From assembly GCA_015661535.1 (NCBI GenBank), contig DQVY01000224.1, positions 1 through 9,335 of the forward strand: a DNA stretch of 9,335 nucleotides. Reading direction: 5' to 3'. Position numbers and translations under genes: made by a program. The stretch comes from Sulfurovum sp. Lineage in GTDB: Bacteria > Campylobacterota > Campylobacteria > Campylobacterales > Sulfurovaceae. Under the pieces are notes generated by a model. It did not search any database, was not told the DNA's origin, and saw only the letters and a list, made by a program, of their open reading frames with translations. Positions 7,372 through 9,335 of the stretch are shown piece by piece; position 1 is the first letter of the stretch; each line of letters begins with the position of its first letter.

Positions 7372-7972
7372 ACTCGTCCTTTGCACATATTACATCTGCG
7401 ATCTGTTCGAACTCAAGTTCGTATCGCTCTTCCTGTCTATCTAACACTTTCCCGAAAATAAGCCCGGGCACAGCAACCACCAATCCCAGTTCTGTTGTAA
7501 ACAGGGCTTTTGAGATACCTCCGGAAATAGAGTTCCCCTGAGAGAACATCGAACTTGACTGCAAAGCATCAAAAGTCTCTATCATCCCGATGACCGTTCC
7601 AAGCAATCCTATCAGTGGTGCCAGTATCACAATCGTCTTTACCAAAGTAGAATATGTCCCGGTCATCATCATATAAGGGGCCAAAGCATCTACCACAAAA
7701 TGTCTACATGATTTTCCATGTTCCTCTGCCTCTTTTGCTGCAGCGATGGCATCTGCTGCCGCATAGTCAAGAAGCCCTCTCATCGCTTGTGTTTCACCAC
7801 GCTTTTCATGTTTTTCTACCAAACGTCTTACATTTCCCTTAGTACCTCTTCTCAATGTCAAATACCTATACCCAAGTCCATACCAGAGAGCCAAATTAAG
7901 TACAAAAAGTACCCACATCACTACTCCTCCGGTGTTCATTAAAGAGATAAAGCTTCCAAGCATCTCAGACAT
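7361..7972 (-). CDS. exbB: ExbB/TolQ/MotA-family proton channel, short form (ExbB2-like)
   Basis: This 203-residue inner-membrane protein should form the proton channel that works with ExbD and TonB. It has three membrane segments: about 15-37 (VVMWVLFVLNLALWYGLGY), about 106-130 (TIVILAPLIGLLGTVIGMI) and about 150-175 (GGISKALFTTELGLVVAVPGLIFG). A cytoplasmic stretch rich in charged residues lies between the first two. The GLLGTVIGMI-TF and GGIS-AL-TTELGLVVAVP motifs are diagnostic of the family. It is shorter than E. coli ExbB and matches the length of ExbB2 proteins in TtpC-type clusters. The ATG at 7972 follows the stop of the upstream gene by two bases and has only a weak AGAG-type ribosome site; an ATG at residue 4 is an alternative. 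It is probably coupled to translation of the gene before it. Confidence 0.92.
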   Translation of the reverse strand: MSEMLGSFISLMNTGGVVMWVLFVLNLALWYGLGYRYLTLRRGTKGNVRRLVEKHEKRGETQAMRGLLDYAAADAIAAAKEAEEHGKSCRHFVVDALAPYMMMTGTYSTLVKTIVILAPLIGLLGTVIGMIETFDALQSSSMFSQGNSISGGISKALFTTELGLVVAVPGLIFGKVLDRQEERYELEFEQIADVICAKDEYEI

Positions 7973-7974
7973 CT

Positions 7975-9297
7975 CTAATTCTCTCTACGTGTTTTCTCAA
8001 AAACATTGATCACATGCAGGGCACTCTGCTCCATTGAATCTTTAATCTTCTGTGCCCATCCTGAAAGTAAATTTCCAAGTAGAAGCAGAGGAATAGCCAC
8101 AACAAGTCCCAACATAGTCGTTACCAATGCCTCAGAGATACCACCTGAAAGCAACTTCGGGTCTCCCGTACCATGCTCGGTAATAATGTCAAAGGTAGAG
8201 ATCATCCCTGTCACAGTTCCCAAAAGTCCAAGCAGCGGTGCCACCGCAGCGATCACCAGCACAAATGCCCCAAATCTATCGATAGCTGAACTTTCATTCA
8301 AGATGTTCTCTGTCACAATATCTTCTATATGTTCTCTGTCCCTTGTAATGTTTCTCAATGTTGCTTTTAATACTCTTGCAGTAGATCCCTTGTATCCTTT
8401 TATAGCTTCCTGCGCTGCAGGGACACCGCCTTGTTTCATATTTTCAACCACTGTTGCTGTCAATTTCTCAACATTTGATCCTGACTTGGAGAGTAACATT
8501 ACTCTAAAAACGATCAAAAGCATTCCCAGTGCACCCAAGGCTAAAATAATATAACCTATCACACCGCCGGCTCTCACCGTATCTCCTACCGTTTTTTCTT
8601 TCTTGAACTCTACCTCCTTATCAAGGTTTTCATACATAAAGATATCTAAACTCTCTAACTTGCTATTCGAATGTAAGGCTTTTGCATCATCCGAAGCATC
8701 TTTGGAGTTCCAGAGTTTGTATTTGCCTTCACCGGCAGGGGCTAATGCACCTGCCGCCTCTTTGGCCAATCCATACGCTGCGATATTCCCTACCTTAACA
8801 ATGTCTGCCTCTACCGGCTTTCCACTAGGAAGATAAAACTTTCCTTTTTCTACTCTTACAGAAGAGAGTGTGTCATAAAGTTTTGCAGCTTTATCAAAAG
8901 CCATCGTCAGCTTTTCAACATTATTGCTTCTGTTGCTTTCATCGATCGCTACACCATACTCTTGAAGTGCCGCTATTGCCTGCATCGTAACGGTGGAAGT
9001 AATATCACCATTCTCAGCCACTTCAGATGCTTTTTTGCTCAGGTTTTCAAGTTTCTCCTGTGCTATACTCAATGCATCCGATACCTTGATCAACTTCTCT
9101 TGAAGTGCATTAAGTTTTTCCCCTGCTTTGGCGATCTCTTCTTTCTGATCACTCTCTTCTTTGATAAACCTGCTTTGCAGCTCACTCTTTTGTGCTTTCA
9201 GAAAAGTATATTCTTTCTTGTACGCATTGGAGAGTTCAGAGGCACTCAAATTTACGACAAACAACATCATGCTAACTATTAATAATACTTTTTTCAT
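7975..9297 (-). CDS. TtpC-like ExbB-family protein with periplasmic coiled-coil domain
   Basis: This 440-residue protein combines a signal peptide (about 1-20, MKKVLLIVSMMLFVVNLSAS), a long periplasmic domain starting with a coiled coil (about 25-95, many K/E/L heptads), a small globular part (about 100-235), and a C-terminal MotA/TolQ/ExbB unit. Membrane segments lie at about 243-268, 341-367 and 387-411. Family motifs include APLLGLLGTVTGMISTFD and LLSGGISEALVTTMLGLVVAIP. The layout is that of TtpC, the extra component required for TonB2 function in Vibrio, where it is encoded beside exbB2-exbD2-tonB2. It is not a duplicate of the short channel next to it: the periplasmic part is unique, so the two probably form a mixed complex or a contact to the periplasm. 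The ATG at 9297 directly follows a TAG stop, with AGGAG about 10 bases upstream. The symbol ttpC is not assigned because orthology cannot be proved here. Confidence 0.88.
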   Translation of the reverse strand: MKKVLLIVSMMLFVVNLSASELSNAYKKEYTFLKAQKSELQSRFIKEESDQKEEIAKAGEKLNALQEKLIKVSDALSIAQEKLENLSKKASEVAENGDITSTVTMQAIAALQEYGVAIDESNRSNNVEKLTMAFDKAAKLYDTLSSVRVEKGKFYLPSGKPVEADIVKVGNIAAYGLAKEAAGALAPAGEGKYKLWNSKDASDDAKALHSNSKLESLDIFMYENLDKEVEFKKEKTVGDTVRAGGVIGYIILALGALGMLLIVFRVMLLSKSGSNVEKLTATVVENMKQGGVPAAQEAIKGYKGSTARVLKATLRNITRDREHIEDIVTENILNESSAIDRFGAFVLVIAAVAPLLGLLGTVTGMISTFDIITEHGTGDPKLLSGGISEALVTTMLGLVVAIPLLLLGNLLSGWAQKIKDSMEQSALHVINVFEKTRREN

Positions 9298-9335
9298 CTA
9301 TTTTGCTCCTGCTACGATCAATGCATTCGGTAAAG
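9298..9335 (-). CDS. C-terminal tail of upstream gene, probably DUF3450 protein
   Basis: On the minus strand the last bases stay open in one frame, reading LPNALIVAGAK and a TAG stop that touches the ATG of the next gene (TAGATG). This frame also contains the next gene's ribosome site, as expected for the end of an operon partner. Twelve codons are too few to name the protein from sequence. DUF3450 is proposed only because such a gene commonly sits just before the TtpC-like gene in these clusters. Confidence 0.45.
   Translation of the reverse strand, partial: LPNALIVAGAK

Noticed and set aside
8006..8554. Open frame of 182 codons on the + strand opposite the TtpC-like gene
   Set aside because: It lies wholly antisense to a well-supported gene, has no ribosome site or recognisable domain, and has the Ser/Thr/Pro-rich composition typical of a reverse-strand shadow.
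7361..9297. Two ExbB-family genes side by side considered as a recent duplication
   Set aside because: They share only the family motifs; the larger one has a signal peptide and a long periplasmic coiled-coil domain. The pair is the normal TtpC plus ExbB2 arrangement.

Overview
The window is about 9.3 kb of AT-rich bacterial DNA with every gene on the minus strand. Three things point to an epsilonproteobacterium (Campylobacterota), probably a free-living Sulfurovum/Sulfurimonas-type organism: lysine-rich and AT-biased coding, a Porin_5-like outer-membrane porin, and promoter repeats that resemble the Campylobacter PhosR box. This assignment is inferred from sequence style, not from a database match. 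I see no RNA genes, insertion sequences, CRISPR arrays or phage genes.

Reading in the direction of transcription (right to left), the first 38 bases hold the last codons of a gene whose stop abuts the next start; by context it is probably a DUF3450 protein. Next comes a tightly packed operon (9297 to 1857): a TtpC-like ExbB-family protein with a periplasmic coiled-coil domain, a short ExbB/TolQ-type proton channel, ExbD, TonB, a secreted TPR protein, and a 1061-residue TonB-dependent outer-membrane receptor with two N-terminal beta-sandwich-type extensions. Gaps between these genes run from 9 bases down to overlaps. This order matches the TonB2/TtpC-type energising clusters known from Vibrio and relatives, here joined directly to the receptor it probably powers.

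Downstream lie two separately promoted genes: an outer-membrane porin (1781-603) and the start of a PiT-family phosphate transporter (461 to the left edge). Each is preceded by three GTTAC-like pentamers at an exact 11-base period, followed after exactly 10 bases by a -10 hexamer. This is the layout of an activated Pho-box promoter (PhoB/PhosR type). No convincing terminator separates the receptor from the porin; a modest hairpin follows the porin.

My working model is a phosphorus-acquisition locus. The porin and PiT transporter would be induced by phosphate starvation and would carry phosphate across the outer and inner membranes. The TonB system and receptor would import a larger, perhaps phosphorus-containing, ligand. 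The Pho-type promoters are seen directly in the sequence. The receptor's substrate, and whether its own operon is under Pho control (its promoter is outside the window), are inference.
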